NCBI GenBank assembly: GCA_023052935.1
Contig: CM041292.1
Span: 28,416,954-28,480,953 of the forward strand
DNA from: Piezodorus guildinii
Taxonomy: Eukaryota; Arthropoda; Insecta; Hemiptera; Pentatomidae
Direction: 5' to 3'
DNA: 64,000 nucleotides
This document shows positions 1-10,810 of this stretch, one piece after another (the first letter of the stretch is position 1; each line of letters begins with the position of its first letter). The position numbers and the translations under genes are program-made. The notes under the pieces are model-generated. The model did no database searches and was not told the origin of the DNA. It worked only from the letters and a program-made list of their open reading frames with translations.

Positions 1-421
1 TGTTTTTTAGCAATGCTAACAATATTGTATGGCCAATTTCATAAAAACTATAAAATGAAAGGTACTTTAGGGAAATAAATTTTGAAATATCGGCATTTTA
101 GCAATGTTAGACTATTTCAGTCAGAATTAACACTAAATATAAATATAAATAATTATATAATAAATATAAATCCCGTTGAATTTTAAATCTCGGGCGTATT
201 GTTGTCTTAAATATGAATGTTCAGTTTCCTATAAATTTTCTTTTTCACGCTGGACATACTACCCACACACGAAACAATACACAGACCGTTTTGCGGGGCT
301 TGGTCATTTGGACTCAGGGAATCCTAAAACATGTATTTTCGTTGAAAACTGGAATTCGAAAATTATCACGATCGCATTACTTTCTCTTACTATATATTCC
401 ATATATAGGTAAGTGGAAGTA
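1..421 (+). repeat. Repeat A copy, 5'-truncated by window edge
   Basis: This copy matches the repeat A consensus seen at 27136-27951 and 51813-52692. It includes the 'ctcgggcgtat', 'cttggtcatttggactcaggg' type and 'ctggaattcgaaaatt' segments and ends in the TATATA-centred palindrome followed by gtaagtggaagta. A short AT-rich stretch near 130-170 is extra relative to other copies. It has no coding capacity. Confidence 0.8.
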
Positions 422-424
422 AAA

Positions 425-1020
425 ATGAATAAAAAGGCTAATATTTACTACTTTAAAGGATCACGCACAAAATGTGTTTCCAAAGCATTTAAAAGTTGAA
501 AAAATGATTGATGTTAATACAGTTGTAAATTTCGATAAATATTTATCATTAAATTTTCGTTGTGGACCATCTGCCGGTTTAAATAAGTTATGTAGATAAT
601 ATTGTTAGCTGGAAAACGGATATATCTGAAATAAATAAAATATTATTTTTTTAATTTATTTTTTATTGATCCTTACTTTATGTACGGAGTCTATCTGAAT
701 CTGTCTGTAGTTATTAGGAAGCAGGAATATATATGACGAAAAGAGAGCCATCCTCGATCTCTTAATTTAAGTTTAAATTCTTAAGCATCTGTTCTCCAAG
801 AAGAACCGAAATACGGTTCGATGGCTGACCCAATCTTTTACGATCTTCCTCAAGGACGCGGGCTCCATTTCACTTTTGATTTTAGCCCCAGTTAATCCTT
901 CTTTCAACCGTGGACTGGTTTCGACGGATACTGGCATCTTATTTCGTAATACAGAAGCTTCTCGCCTACATTTGAAATAAGAAAAACAAATTTCGATAGT
1001 CTGAACTGAGCTAAAAAAAA
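425..1020. other. Intergenic DNA, nothing recognised
   Basis: AT-rich sequence without a convincing ORF, splice-bounded exon or repeat that I could match elsewhere in the window. The part from 660 to 960 is less AT-rich and could be an unrecognised repeat. Confidence 0.4.
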
Positions 1021-1029
1021 AAAAAACTG

Positions 1030-1318
1030 TACATCTGCAATCCCTAAAGGGTCTTGGAGTTAGTACATATTGAGTTTGTGCTGTTCCTAGGTCAACGAAC
1101 GACCAATGCAGTGATCAGGCCGTGGTAATATTCAGCTGCTAGGTTCTTCTATAATTTGGGTACCAACTTAATAGAGACGGTTGTGCACCAGAAGGGCCTC
1201 TAAACTCCAGAGTCGTCCCACAGCTGAAATAACAGAATAAATAATGCACAGCCGGGATATAAACCTGGGACCTGAAGACTAGTGCTCTATTTAGTAAACC
1301 AGACCGCTCCGGAACTGA
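1030..1318 (-). repeat. Possible tRNA-derived SINE
   Basis: Read on the minus strand, 1318-1250 resembles a tRNA gene, with an A-box-like segment near the start and a B-box-like GGTTTATATCC before CCGGCT. The rest of the segment is less AT-rich than its surroundings and could be the SINE body. No cloverleaf with good stems could be drawn, so a functional tRNA is unlikely. Confidence 0.4.
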
Positions 1319-1707
1319 GCTGAAAAGAAGTTAAAATTATACATTTTCTGGGTGTTTTGTTAGCAGAGTCTTAGATGAAATCTGATAACTGACCGAGAGT
1401 AAGCGAGATCGTGTTTCATTCCGGCCATTCATTATTTCATCAGTCCATCCATCTCAATATATTTGTTCCAAATATAATAGTGCTCTGCGATTAAGAAAAC
1501 AAAACAAATATGACATTCTTTTTTCCCTTCATACAGAGTAACTGCAACTTGAATTATCATGAACATTATATAGATGTTCTTTCATTAATCCTCTAAAATT
1601 ATTTAATACTAAGTATTCCTTATGCTGATAATAAATATGGGCTTATATTTCACTTCTTAAAGAATATTTTTAGTTTTTGATTTGGAATAAAATAATATTA
1701 TATTATA
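1319..1707. other. Intergenic DNA, nothing recognised
   Basis: AT-rich, no supportable feature before the mariner element that begins at 1710. Confidence 0.4.
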
Positions 1708-1709
1708 TA

Positions 1710-2518
1710 TTGGGTTGTGTCAGATGAAATGCCCGTTTTCAAGGTAAAGGATTTTTATTAAAAATACGATATGAAAACAAGATAATTTTATTCGAAGTAT
1801 TTACCTTCTTTTTCTACACATTTTTCCTAACGTGACACCAATTTTTTTATCCCAGAACTGAAAAACTGAGCTTTGAAGTGAAACAAAATCTGAAAACGCA
1901 CTTTTCACTTTTCAAATCAATTCAATTTTCAAAGTTTTCTTTTGACGAAGTTGTCTAAATTCCTGAACAGGTGGTAATCTGTTGGAGACAAGTCGGGTGA
2001 ATATGGTGGGTGCGAAAGAACTTCGTAGCCCAGTTCTTTCAATTTTTGCACGGTATGTTTTGAATGAAACATGGGGTCTTGCTGCCGCTCAGTGAGACCA
2101 TGAGGTACCCATGTATCGAGTTTGTTTACTTTCCCAATAACGTTAAATGTCTGGAAACGGCAGATGCACTTGCATTTATTTGTGCTCAAAGTCCTTTAAC
2201 TGTTTGGTAGGGGTTTCCTTCTACTAAGTCCGTATCGCCATCTGAAAACTTAGCAAACCAACGGCGAATAGTCCGTTGAATAACACTCCCTTCCCCAAAC
2301 GCCTTGCGAATATTTCTAGCGGCCTCAGCAGCTGAATGGCCGAGTTTAAACTCGTACAAAAATATTACTCGAAAATTGCGTGTTTCCATGTTGATATTTG
2401 GAGGTATACTAAAAAGTGGGTAGTTGATTGGGAAGCTAATGTTTATAATAAAAATGTAGAGGATTAGTAACTGTTTACTTTAAATATGTAAACGGACATT
2501 TCATGTGAAACAACCCAA
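1710..2518 (-). mobile_element. Internally deleted mariner (Tc1/mariner) element
   Basis: Terminal inverted repeats of 31 bp (1710-1740 and 2488-2518) match at 27 of 31 positions and begin TTGGGTTGT. They are flanked by TA on both sides (1708-1709, 2519-2520), the mariner target-site duplication. At 809 bp the element is far below the roughly 1.3 kb usual for mariner, because the middle of the transposase has been lost. The TIR start resembles the mellifera group, but this subfamily call is weak. Confidence 0.9.
1929..2389 (-). pseudogene. Mariner transposase remnant, N- and C-terminal parts only
   Basis: The start at 2389 opens with METRNFRVIF and a helix-turn-helix region (AAEAARNIRKAFGEG, then RTIRRWFAKF), the DNA-binding N-terminus of mariner transposases. 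A second open stretch in another frame (2189-1929) holds the C-terminal block with HPPYSPDLSPTDYHLF, which in intact enzymes lies between the second and third catalytic acids. The segment carrying the first catalytic Asp, and the usual HDNARPH block with the second, are missing or scrambled. The join therefore looks like an internal deletion with a frame change. It cannot encode an active enzyme, though the HTH part could still be translated. It lies within matched TIRs, so the element might be mobilised in trans. Confidence 0.85.
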
Positions 2519-2520
2519 TA

Positions 2521-3789
2521 CAAACCTTTCAATGGGCCAAATAAATAAAACAAATGGTTAATTTAACTAGATCGTTTAAGAAACGGAAGGTTTATGAAAA
2601 TACTGAAAGGAATTAGTCCGGGTAGCGGTCACAGAATGAAAAAAACTAAGTAGTTTCATTTACTGACCGTCACCCGTAAAAATTCATTCCAGTAATAACG
2701 AAGCTCAACTGATTATGGTATATCCACTATGGTTTACGAAAACATTTTTCATAGAACAATATTTTGCCATCTCTGTGACTTTTTCCATATCAAACATTGC
2801 CTAAAACGACTAAGATTTTAGAACTAAATATCGAATAAAAAAATCCGATTATCTGACAAATTTTGAAATACTGTGTTTTTTGCCTTGCCCTATTTCCTGA
2901 TTGATAAATAATTAAATTCTATTTAAAAAAACAAATAAAAGAAAAACTTCAAAACAGAGCAAAAGAAAAGGAGTTTTGGACTAAGCATTCATGATTCCCA
3001 ATTCGCCTTAAATATAAATTGACAATGCAGCTGATTAATCATTCATAAGCTGTTTGTCGTGAATAGCCTACACAGGTAACACTATATTACTTGTAATACC
3101 ATATTATAATTATTAGTTAATAATAAACTATTGGTTAATAATTTAGAGTTTTTTTTTTTTCTTTAATGAAACGCTGTAAAAATACCATTTTAGAACTTTT
3201 TACCATATTTTTTATTACTGTCTTTTAACTTCATTGTAAAAGCTCTAAGCAATCTTTGCAAGGCCTATGTTTAAGAAAAGATAAAAGTTAAACAAAGTGA
3301 AAATAACTGGAATAAGTCAGGTTACATTTATGTATTTAGTTTATTTTCGTTATTCCATTAAAAAATTTTTTCACAAACACCTTGAAACCTATTTTGCATC
3401 GTCACTATAATTTTGGAGAAGTTCAATCAAAAAGTTATTTGACTTTAAACACGGAAAACGGAGAATGTGAAAAAAAAAAAAAAAAAAATTACTCCCTTAT
3501 ATGTATTTGTATGAGAATTATGACTGTTAAAATAGTCTATATGAGAAGCACGAACATTGAAAACGTAGCCTACATGCTTGCAGCAAATATTCCTCAGCTT
3601 TGTGTGGTCATTGCAAATGCACATCGCACTGGAAACTACAATGGTCTGAATTCTAATGGAGTATCTAGATGAATCATTGCCATGTCTGGTTAGCAACGGT
3701 AGGTCTCAAACGAAATTAACAACATTGCACTAAGTATTTTACTATTCACTAGTTAAACCATTGGATAATATTTATCAATAAAATATTTT
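2521..3789. other. Intergenic DNA, no gene recognised
   Basis: AT-rich sequence with homopolymer runs (for example poly-A near 3470-3487). The overlapping open frames on both strands at 3382-3696 depend on that run, have no recognisable motif, and I do not call them genes. Confidence 0.4.
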
Positions 3790-5110
3790 CTTTTATCAGA
3801 AGAACAGAACTTTATTCATTTGTATATATTACAATTTGTTTTAATAGACGATATAGTACTACAGGATCTCATTCGTACCATATAAACAAAAGTAACGTCA
3901 AATTATCTAAAATGAAATAAAAATAAATAAACGTATACAATAACAAAATTTGTGGACAAAAAAATACAAATAAATGAAGTTAACAATAATAAAGAAAACA
4001 TGTCACGTTCATACCTATGTACTATATTTACAATCAACTAGGAAACCCCGGACGGGGCTTGTCCTCCCACTTGTGTAAGGACAAACAGAGTCCAAAGGAT
4101 CCCAGCGCCTCCCTCTCAGCCGCATCAATAGTGAGAGCCAGCGGAAGCTAAGTAAGGGCGCCACAGCCACAATCACACAGCACATGAGAGGAGAATCTGA
4201 CCAGTGTCAGAAATCCAGCAAGTGTATTGACAAAACATCTTGGGGCCACTGCCGTTTCAACTTTCTAGCTGGGTTGTATATATGAGTGGAGCTGGATAGG
4301 GATTGTGCTACAGGATTAGGATGATGAATGAGGTTCTGGTGGAATTTGGAAAATTTGAATGGAATCAGGTCAGAAATAAATGGAACATTAAGGTCGTGGG
4401 GTAAGGTATAGTTGGAGACATAATAAGGAGCATTTTATATTATTCGTAGGACTTTGGATTGAAAGGATTGAATGCGTTTGATGTTAAAACCTTTAGCTGT
4501 CCCCTACAGTTCAAGTCCGTAGGTCCAAATTGGCTTCAATATTGTCTTGTAAATTAATAATTTGTTGTCAACTTTAGGCTCAGATTTTCTGTTTAGTAGT
4601 CTGTATAACTGTCCGAATCGTCTATTGAGTTCTTTTCGTTTAAATATTGTATGTGGGTTCCACGTCAATCTTTTGTCTAGTAGGAAGCCAAGATACCAGA
4701 CTGTATATGAAAGAGGAATTCAAATGGAATTAAAGTAAACTGGTGGGCAGGATTTTCGTCAAAGAGTGAAGTTTACTTGTTTGCATTTGGCTTCGTTTAC
4801 CTTTATACGCCAAGCATTACACCGGTTCTCGATAAGACAAAGGTGTCTTTGCATGATTAAGGATGTTTCGGGATCGGAACTGGATGATAGGATGTCGGTG
4901 TCATCTACAAATGTTGCTAAAAAGGTGTCAGGATGATTAGGAATATCAGCAGTGTAAAGGATGTAGAGGACGGGTCCCAAGAAGCTGCCTTGAGGAACAC
5001 CGGCCTCAACGGGATAAAAGTTAGAAAATTCTACACCACAGTTAACTCGGAAGGATAGGATCGTTGAATGAGATATACCGACTGGGGTAAATTCGTTTTA
5101 AGCTTGAAGA
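3790..5110 (-). mobile_element. Jockey-like non-LTR retrotransposon, 5'-truncated
   Basis: Minus-strand relic containing the palm and thumb of a reverse transcriptase and the C-terminal region, followed by a presumed 3' UTR down to about 3790. The C-terminal section from 4440 to 4180 is closely similar to the fragment at 36661-36960, so both belong to one family. A segment reading 'gatcccagcgcctc' with 'tcagccgc' (4098-4123) recurs near 13235 and probably belongs to the element tail. Confidence 0.75.
4150..5105 (-). pseudogene. Reverse transcriptase fragment (Jockey-like ORF2 C-terminal half)
   Basis: Reading down from 5105, one frame gives AGVPQGSFLGPVLYILYTAD and then FVDDTDILSS, which are RT motifs 4 and 5. 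The catalytic box is FVDD rather than the usual YADD. After an in-frame stop at about 4759 the same frame continues with LGFLLDKRLTW, LLIYKTILKPIWTYG and RIQSFQSKVLR, the Jockey RT thumb and C-terminal signature. Several further stops interrupt it. The endonuclease ORF and the first RT motifs are absent. In an intact element this protein copies the element RNA at a nicked chromosomal site. This copy is dead. Confidence 0.8.
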
Positions 5111-5280
5111 GTGATCCGGCGTGCCATACCCGTATTTTCTTTTAAAATAAATGTATTCGAATTTTCAGTCAGAAAAGAGATTTCCAACAAACATAATATC
5201 TGTAGACAATAACGAATACATTTTAACATTTAATAATTAAATATTAATCCAGATTGAACTAAAAAGTTAATTTACAATAA

Positions 5281-5302
5281 ACACACACACACACACACAC
5301 AC

Positions 5303-5368
<66 letters not shown>
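5281..5368. repeat. (CA)n/(TA)n microsatellite
   Basis: About 24 bases of CA repeat run into about 60 bases of TA repeat. Useful only as a polymorphic marker. Confidence 0.95.
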
Positions 5369-5371
<3 letters not shown>

Positions 5372-6329
5372 GAAAATAGTTATTTATTAACAAAGAGAAA
5401 GTATCCACGTGCACTAAAAATTTCCATTTTCAGGAATTCCATTTCAGATAATCATTTTTTAAATAATCTCAGGCGCGAATCACAAAACATTAATTATTTT
5501 CAGAGCTGGCAAGAAATTTGGAGGGATTTTGAAACGGTTTTCACCATCATCTCGGGCATTGTTTCCTGAAGGTTTGTAAGTAAAATACATTACAATTAAG
5601 CTTTTATTCAAACGGGAAAAATAAATTTTCTGTGATCAAGTCGTTAAAAAATTATTCCTAAAACATAAGTTGTAATATATACGTATAATACACCGTTGGA
5701 AAGCGCAAGATTTTAGAAACGTTAATATGCAATTAAAGAAATTGTATAAGTTAATATAATGTTGTTGTAAGCCCATAAACCTATGAACATATGTTATTGG
5801 TAAAGAGGTACACTCTAACGTATTTTATTATTACATTTTAGAAACAATGTTAACTATCGAATCGAAACTAAATTGTTAACATAAATGGTAAGTAATTATA
5901 CTTATAATAATAATGAATTTACGTTTTAAAATAAACATATTTTCTTGCTAATTGCACATTTCGTTAAGATAAACTAAAACTTCCAATGCGATATACTCTA
6001 AAAATGAACCCCTCATTCAAAATGCACTCTCGCGAAGCAGGGGCGGTTCCAATAGTTTTTATAAAACATTGCCATATGTTTATAGATCTTTGTATAATAA
6101 CTTCTTACAGCCTAAAAACACTCTATGCACGCTATGCAAAGTATAATATATTTACATTACTTTGTCTATTTCCGAACATGTCTTTTAATCATAAATAATT
6201 CCTTATAATTTTTTTTACTTTAGTTGATCTAAAATTCTATCATATTTCATAATATATTGTTTCCTATAATCAATAAAATATTTTTTTGAAAGAATAAAAT
6301 CAAAAGCAATTTAGAGGATGAAGTGTAAA
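5369..6329. other. Intergenic DNA with one possible isolated exon
   Basis: Mostly AT-rich with nothing recognised. The exception is a 72 nt block at 5504-5575, bounded by ttttcag and gtaagt, which has higher GC and one open frame (see findings). The open frame at 5986-6198 has no recognisable domain. Confidence 0.35.
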
Positions 6330-6602
6330 ATATTACAAATTTTAGCCCTGTCAGACTATCTCAATGAAGATAAAACGTATATATTATTAAGGTCCATCAA
6401 ATGTGACATCATGTTTAAGCAAAGGACAAAGTGGTTCCACAATAAAGTGGTATTTTCGATCATACGAATTTAGTAAAAAAGTTGCTGTAACATCTGAGCT
6501 ATAGAACTATTTTAAATATTTAATTTGGTTTTTCGATATATATTTGGCTTTGAAGCTAGACTTACTACTTACGCACGGAGACTATTTTGCGAGTCATGGT
6601 CA
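6330..6602 (+). repeat. Repeat A fragment
   Basis: Diverged match to the middle and 3' part of repeat A ('cagactat', 'aaaaagttgctgtaacatct', 'gagtcatggtcag'). It breaks off at 6602, where the minus-strand RNase H-bearing retroelement begins, so that element probably inserted into this copy. Confidence 0.6.
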
Positions 6603-7550
6603 GATTATTTCTATTAATTTTTTTTTAATTTTATTTAGTTATTTGCCTCTACCTTACAGGGTCATTGGCAACTGCGGTTTTCTATATTTGGTTGTAATAC
6701 TTAATTTTTTTTTAAATAACTCAGTAACTTTTTCACCTTGTCTTCATCATCATTCAATATATCTTTTAGGGTTCCTGTTAGTTTAATATTACGTCTTGAT
6801 GTTTCGAAAAGGGGACACTCTAATAATATATGCTGAATAGTTTTTGGAACATTATCGCAATATTCGCAGGTGGGTGCATGCAGATTTCTCAAAAGGTAAC
6901 CGTGGGTAAACTGACAATGTCCTATACGGAGCCGGCATAAAATGATTTCCTCTTTTCTAGAAATCCTCGTGCTCGCGGTCCATTTTTTGGTGTCTCTTTT
7001 TACATCTAACAGTTTATATTGTCCTGTTAACCACGTTGTTTCCCAGGTTTTGAAGAGATTTTTCTTCAATTGTCTGATCCAGTCTTCTACTGTGAGTTCT
7101 TCCAGTACCGTGCTTTCAGATCTGTGTCCTTGCCTGGCTAAGCTGGCGGCTCTGTCTGCTTCTTCGTTGCCTGGAATACCACAATGTGCTGGAACCCAGA
7201 TAAATACTACAATTATGCCTTTATGTTTAACTTTTCACCAAGCGTTCAATATTTCCCTGATGATGGAATTAGTTGGCCACGACGTATTTCCAAGGGCTTC
7301 CAATACACTCCTCGAGTCTGCAGCAATGATCCAGTTTTTTGTTCCTGATCCAGTAAGCCTATGGAGAGCCTTTAGGATGGCTGTCTCTTCTCCACTGAAA
7401 ACAGAACATTCTTTTGGTAAGCTGAAAAGGAGTTGTTCCTGTTTTATTTTTACTGCACAACCAACACTATTTTCCATTTTCGAGTTCGTGTATATAAGAG
7501 AGAAGTTGTTATAACTCTCTAACATTTCCAGGTTTACATATATATACATA
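6603..7550 (-). mobile_element. RNase H-bearing non-LTR retrotransposon, 3' end only
   Basis: Minus-strand fragment with the RNase H domain, a post-RNase H Cys/His segment and the 3' end. The terminal segment ('gccaatgaccc' then 'gtaaggtagaggc' on the minus strand) is shared with the copy ending near 35830, so this is a repeated family with a defined 3' end. RNase H in a non-LTR element points to the I, R1 or LOA-type groups. I cannot choose between them. Confidence 0.7.
6701..7549 (-). pseudogene. Retrotransposon RNase H plus Cys/His tail, frameshifted
   Basis: The upstream open part (7549-7235) carries IYTNSKMENSVGCAV, GEETAILKAL and WIIAADSRSVLEAL, matching the D-E-D pattern of RNase HI. 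The first Asp seems replaced (TNS where TDGS is usual). The frame breaks near 7235-7070. The next part (7069-6701) continues with KEEIILCRLRIGHCQFTHGY and a CEYC...H...C arrangement (LHAPTCEYCDNVPKTIQHIL), a probable zinc-binding tail. It is about half identical by eye to the frame at 35904-36668. The RT domain is absent, so the copy is inactive. Confidence 0.75.
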
Positions 7551-7589
7551 AATTTCTATTTAATATATTAATATATATACACATGACAT

Positions 7590-8437
7590 ACCAACCCACC
7601 CCACCACATTGATTGCTACTTACGCGGACGATACTGCAATTCTAACATCAAACGACGATCCCATACTGGCCTCACTGACTCTACAAAATCATTTAATGCT
7701 ACTACAAAATTGGTACAATCTTTGGAAAATTCGTATAAATCACGACAAATCAAAACACGTTTACACTACGACAAAACACTTGCCCACCAATTTTTATCGA
7801 CAACAACCAAATTCCTCAGACAAACTCTGTACATTACCTAGGACTGACACTCGATCGAAGGATGACTTGGGGTCCACATGTCAAGATGAAAAGACAGACT
7901 CTCAACCACCGACTGAAAATACTATACTCTCTTTTTTCAAAATCATCAAAATTAAAAATTAGACAGAAACTGAATACATACACATACCTTCTTAAGCCAA
8001 TATGGACTTACGCTTCACAGATTTTTGGTTCAGCAAAAAAGACTCACATACAAAAACTGCAATCATTTCAATCCAAAATTTTAAGACTCATAACGACAGC
8101 TCCTTGGTACGTAAACAACAGAACCCTACATACGGATTTACAGCAACCAACAGTTGACCAACATATACGAACACTCTATTCTCGATTTCACATTAAACTT
8201 AACGGACACGACAATAGACTGATTAACGACATGTCAGTTGCTGAAATGCCAGTCAGAAGAAGGCTAAAACGAAGCTGGATGAGGGACCTCCTCAGCTAGA
8301 TTAAAGCCTTGGAAGGGGTGCTGCTGGGCACTTTACTTCCCCATGCCTATCATGTCTGATCTTACTTTGTCCAACATATTTGCTGATTGTCAGACATCTT
8401 CTGACAGGTGTAAATAAAGATATAAAGAAAAAAAAAT
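7590..8437 (+). mobile_element. Jockey-like non-LTR retrotransposon 3' fragment
   Basis: Plus-strand fragment starting just before the catalytic box and ending in a short 3' UTR (8300-8437) with 'aataaagatataaagaaaaaaaaa', a polyadenylation signal and A-tail, followed by a TA microsatellite. It lies next to, and in the opposite direction from, the RNase H-bearing fragment at 6603-7550. Confidence 0.8.
7609..8299 (+). pseudogene. Reverse transcriptase C-terminal fragment with YADD box
   Basis: The frame from 7609 opens with ATYADDTAILTSNDDP, the catalytic YADD motif of reverse transcriptases, and continues to NKSKHVY-type residues. A frame change near 7800-7860 leads into LTLDRRMTWGPHVKMKRQTL, LLKPIWTYASQIFG, LQSFQSKILRLITTAPWYV and RRRLKRSWMRDLLS, ending at the stop at 8297-8299. 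The RRLKR...DLL ending is the usual Jockey C-terminus. Two overlapping open frames show a single frameshift. The 5' two thirds of the element is missing. Confidence 0.85.
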
Positions 8438-9001
8438 GTATATATATATATATATATATATATATTCTAAAGCGTGCATTTTCGTTTAAAACACAAATTC
8501 CACGATCACAATACATTCCTTTAATGTATACTTCATACATAGAAAAGTAGTAATAAAATTAACAATATAGTTTGGTTTAAAATATTATTAATAGGCCCCG
8601 ACCATTTTTTTAAATTATAAATTTGTTTTTTTTATATTTCTTGGTTTCAACTTAATGATTAAAATCTACAGAGCACAGAAACCCATATTAGATCCTATTT
8701 TACTGCTAACGCTGTCTGTTTCATATTGAATAACGGTTCTCAACGTCACTTTGATTGAAAAGATGGCACAGAAATACATCATATTTGCAAAATACTTTAT
8801 TATAGTATTAAGTTTTAAAATAAATAAAGCTATAACCAAAGAAGAGGAATCAACAGATAGTTAAAGTTAGTTGCAATGCCTTAAAGTACTTTGTGATTCT
8901 TCACATAATTCACTAACGATTGCGATGATTGATAAGTAACACCCGTGCCTTTTTTGTCCCCTAAGAAAATATTTCTTGAATAAAACTTTTACTATTATTC
9001 C

Positions 9002-9039
<38 letters not shown>

Positions 9040-9985
9040 GTAATTACTTTTTTTAGACATTTAAAAAACAAATTGTAATATAATAATATAAAACGTATGA
9101 ATTCTAGGAAATATAAATCATTTTTCTGTTGTTTTTTTTTTTCTTAAGTATAGTTTTATTTATACTAAAACATTTTTCTTCTTCAGCTGATTCTGAATGT
9201 CTGAATTGAGTGATTAATTGAAGAAGTTTATTTGATGAAAAACAGTATGATTTTGAATAATTTGGTGCATCTTCTGATAACTGTAAAACTGCATTTCTAC
9301 TCAGAATGCATCTGTTGAAGATGTATGGTGTCAAATCATTTTAATATTGGCTTAAAGTTTGTGACTCGTGTAACCACAAGAAAATTCAGAATCAGTACTA
9401 AGCAAGTATTTTATTGCAATGATTTTTATGAAATGAATAGATCGCTTTAACAATACGATAAATCTAAAATTTCTCCTAGTACATTTGTAATGGAATTAAT
9501 TCTACCAAGTTTGAAATGCACCTGTGGCTACTCTAAGATCTATATTTTGGACCTTATCCAGACTCTAAAGCCGTGTTACTTGTGGGACTATAGGTCATAA
9601 ACACAAAATATAATGCTCTCAGAATAAGGAATCTTATAGCCGGTTTATACTGGTTTTATCAATGATCATCATATGTTGATTAATAGTATCTAGTTATTTA
9701 CAATCCTCAGAAATTTTAAATTTTGTAGTTAAAAATAATTCTTAGCTACTTAGTTTTTGCGGAGTAGAATAATTTTCCTCTATTAATTATGATATTTGTA
9801 ATGTAAATTTTTTTTTTTCGCTAATGGATACATTAGAGCCCCTACTAGAAACTAAGTAAAAAAGTGACAGTAAATATAGTTTTAGGAAAAGTTTATTGAA
9901 TAAATGAAGTAAATTGGACAATTACATTATCTATATTTCATTAGAAAATATTATTTCTAGAGATTTCATTTTTCTAGAGAGTTTT
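8438..9985. other. Intergenic DNA, nothing recognised
   Basis: TA microsatellite at 8438-8465, a T-run of nearly 30 bases at 9009-9036, otherwise AT-rich. The short minus-strand frame at 9104-9334 has no recognisable motif. Confidence 0.4.
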
Positions 9986-10070
9986 TCTACTTCTTATTTT
10001 GCCAGCTCTTCAAACCGTCTGCGTGGATAAACATTTCGCCCACTGTTCTCTGTCACTGGCCTTTTTTGAG
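9986..10070 (-). pseudogene. Possible end of a non-LTR reverse transcriptase
   Basis: Minus-strand translation gives ASDREQWAKCLSTQTV, similar to the 'DRxxWR' tail common at the end of insect endonuclease-reverse transcriptases. It is only about 80 bases long, so the call is tentative. Confidence 0.3.
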
Positions 10071-10079
10071 AATGCGAAA

Positions 10080-10690
10080 TTTTACATCAGCATTACTTTA
10101 TTAAGTACCGAGCATTATCTTTAATAAACAAATTATGCTTAATAAGTACATAATCGTATAATTGCACAGTATTGAAGAGATTTTCTTTTATAATAAAAAA
10201 AATGACATAATATTATATGTAAAATATTACGGTACATTTAATATAGTTTGATAGAACGCAAAATAAAACTGTTAAACAGACAAATCGTATTATAGTTCCT
10301 TATAAATCATGATATGTTAAAACATATATATAATCTAACAATAAGTTTAAAATATTTGTACTAACTATTGTTTGTAACCACTACTTATTGTTAGTCTTTC
10401 TGTACGCTCTATTCGAAACAATAAATGGTTCCTGTTAAAATGTTTCCGTATAATGTGATTCCTATTCATTATAACATCAAATTAAAATATTTTAAATATT
10501 ACAGTTTTCGGTTCATTATTTTGACGAATTTCAAATCAGATGCACTAAAGCCAAATATTTGCTATAAACGTTTTAAACTATTACCATCATTGTTTCTTTA
10601 TTATTATTTAATTTATGTACAGATATTTCTTTGTTTACAGTATTTTTTAGTTAAGGCTAAATTTTATGCAAAAATAACACCTTACCTTTA
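10080..10690. other. Upstream intergenic DNA of the first cuticle gene
   Basis: AT-rich. The open frame at 10425-10691 encodes a K/Y/F-rich composition typical of AT-rich noise, and I see no domain. Confidence 0.4.
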
Positions 10691-10810
10691 ATGTGAAAGT
10701 GCCAAAAAGCGAAGAGGAGACGCTAGGAGGGACAAGGGCAGGGCCGGGAGTGACCAGCTATAAAGGTGAGGCCCACCCTCTCTGCTGCAGTTCCATCTCA
10801 TTCCTCAGCC
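10691..10810 (+). promoter_or_regulatory. Promoter of CPR gene 1 (TATA, Inr, CAAGG motif)
   Basis: TATAAAG lies at 10759-10765 and a GCAGTT initiator has its A at 10789, exactly 30 nt downstream of the first T. The leader to ATG is then 22 nt. A CAAGGGCA motif (10733-10740) and a GAGTGACCAG element next to the TATA box are conserved in genes 2 and 3. The whole 120 bp block is almost identical to 16116-16233. CAAGG is the core of FTZ-F1 type sites, which are known to control insect cuticle genes; binding here is inference. Confidence 0.75.

Noticed and set aside
3382..3696. Overlapping plus- and minus-strand frames near a poly-A run
   Set aside because: They depend on the homopolymer, have no domain, and composition is that of AT-rich background.
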